A stretch of DNA of 7,156 bases, from contig DOVJ01000020.1 in the NCBI GenBank assembly GCA_003520145.1, positions 1 to 7,156 on the forward strand, in the 5' to 3' direction. This DNA comes from Eubacterium sp. Lineage in GTDB: Bacteria > Bacillota > Clostridia > Lachnospirales > Lachnospiraceae. Made by a program: the position numbers and the translations under genes. Below, in pieces: positions 6,692 to 7,156 of the stretch. Below the pieces are notes generated by a model. That model saw only the letters and a list, made by a program, of their open reading frames with translations. It was not told where the DNA came from and did not search any database. Each line of letters begins with the position of its first letter. Positions within the stretch are counted from its first letter, which is position 1.

Positions 6692-7156
6692 TTGTAGAGG
6701 CCTCCTTCATAAGAGTTGTGAATCTTTCAAAAAGATAACTTGCATCAGTTGGTCCAGGTGCGCTTTCCGGATGATACTGCACTGAGAATACTTTATCCTT
6801 CACACACTCGATACCTTCAACAGTATTGTCAAGTATGTTGATATGCGTTACTGTAAGTCCTGTTCCTTCGATACTGTTATCATCAACCGCATAACTGTGG
6901 TTCTGACTCGTGATGTCTATCCTTCCTGTGCGGATATCACGAACAGGATGATTGCCACCTCTATGTCCGAACTTAAGCTTATAGGTTCTTGCACCGTATG
7001 ACAGTGAAAGAAGCTGATGTCCTAGACATATACCGAACATAGGAACCTTGCCATGAAGCTTTTTCAGAGTTTCTATAACTTCTGAAACATCTTCAGGATT
7101 TCCAGGACCATTTGATATGAATATTCCATCCGGTTTAAGAGCCATAATCTCTTCGC
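6684..7156 (-). CDS. carA: Carbamoyl-phosphate synthase small subunit (glutaminase), C-terminal part
   Basis: The frame is open through the right edge, so the N-terminal half lies outside the window; the codons before the internal ATG at 7145-7143 read EEI, continuing the usual 'EEIxALKPDG' stretch. About 157 residues remain, covering the class-I glutamine amidotransferase domain. The nucleophile is the Cys of FGICLGHQL (codon 7028-7026) and the catalytic His and Glu are in QYHPE (His codon 6773-6771). SNGPGNP near the start and GGNHPV after it are family signatures. It releases ammonia from glutamine and passes it to CarB in the cytoplasmic CarAB complex. It ends with a TAA inside the first codons of carB. 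The operon promoter and any pyrimidine or ANTAR-type leader would lie upstream, beyond the window. Confidence 0.97.
   Translation of the reverse strand, partial: EEIMALKPDGIFISNGPGNPEDVSEVIETLKKLHGKVPMFGICLGHQLLSLSYGARTYKLKFGHRGGNHPVRDIRTGRIDITSQNHSYAVDDNSIEGTGLTVTHINILDNTVEGIECVKDKVFSVQYHPESAPGPTDASYLFERFTTLMKEASTNA
6701..6707 (-). promoter_or_regulatory. Ribosome binding site of carB inside carA
   Basis: Minus-strand AAGGAGG (6707-6701), a near-perfect SD, lies within the carA coding sequence and 9 nt before the carB ATG (6691-6689). It fixes the carB start and, with the ATGCCTAA overlap (6691-6684), indicates coupled translation giving matched CarA and CarB amounts. Confidence 0.85.

Noticed and set aside
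6684..7156. Short carA as a truncated or split glutaminase gene
   Set aside because: The reading frame continues past the first internal ATG to the window edge with family-typical residues, so the missing part is simply outside the window.

Overview
All supported genes lie on the minus strand, so the window reads from right to left. The gene content (carAB, a glutamine synthetase-like gene, an ANTAR regulator, and an AAA ATPase of the DUF234 type), the moderately AT-rich composition and the strong Shine-Dalgarno (SD) sequences suggest a Firmicutes anaerobe, most likely a Clostridia/Lachnospiraceae relative. That placement rests on gene content and style, not on a database match.

Right part (about 7156 down to 1659): a tight four-gene block. 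It holds the C-terminal glutaminase half of carA (cut by the window edge), complete carB overlapping carA by 8 nt, a 391-residue glutamine synthetase-like protein 30 nt further on, and a 191-residue ANTAR-domain protein after another 11 nt. CarAB turns glutamine, bicarbonate and ATP into carbamoyl phosphate for pyrimidines and arginine. The two downstream genes resemble the known clostridial pairing of glutamine synthetase with an ANTAR antiterminator. Here, however, the synthetase-like protein keeps the metal ligands and has lost several residues needed for normal glutamine synthesis, and the ANTAR protein has a receiver domain without its phospho-acceptor Asp.

Middle part (1658 to 170): an independently promoted accessory gene, a predicted ATPase with a winged-helix region and a PD-(D/E)xK-like C-terminal domain (DUF234 type). 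Its 95-bp upstream region holds a good promoter overlaid by four operator-like units whose centres are exactly 15 bp apart and alternate in orientation.

Left end (169 to 1): a non-coding stretch followed by the first 22 codons of another gene, possibly a transposase. An imperfect inverted repeat flanks that gene's promoter. In RNA entering from outside, it would fold over the gene's SD sequence, while RNA started at the internal promoter would lack one arm. This layout is known from insertion sequences that protect themselves from read-through transcription.

The strongest candidates for something undescribed are the 15-bp operator array in front of the ATPase gene, the catalytically altered glutamine synthetase-like protein paired with an ANTAR regulator in a car operon, and the SD-hiding hairpin at the left end.
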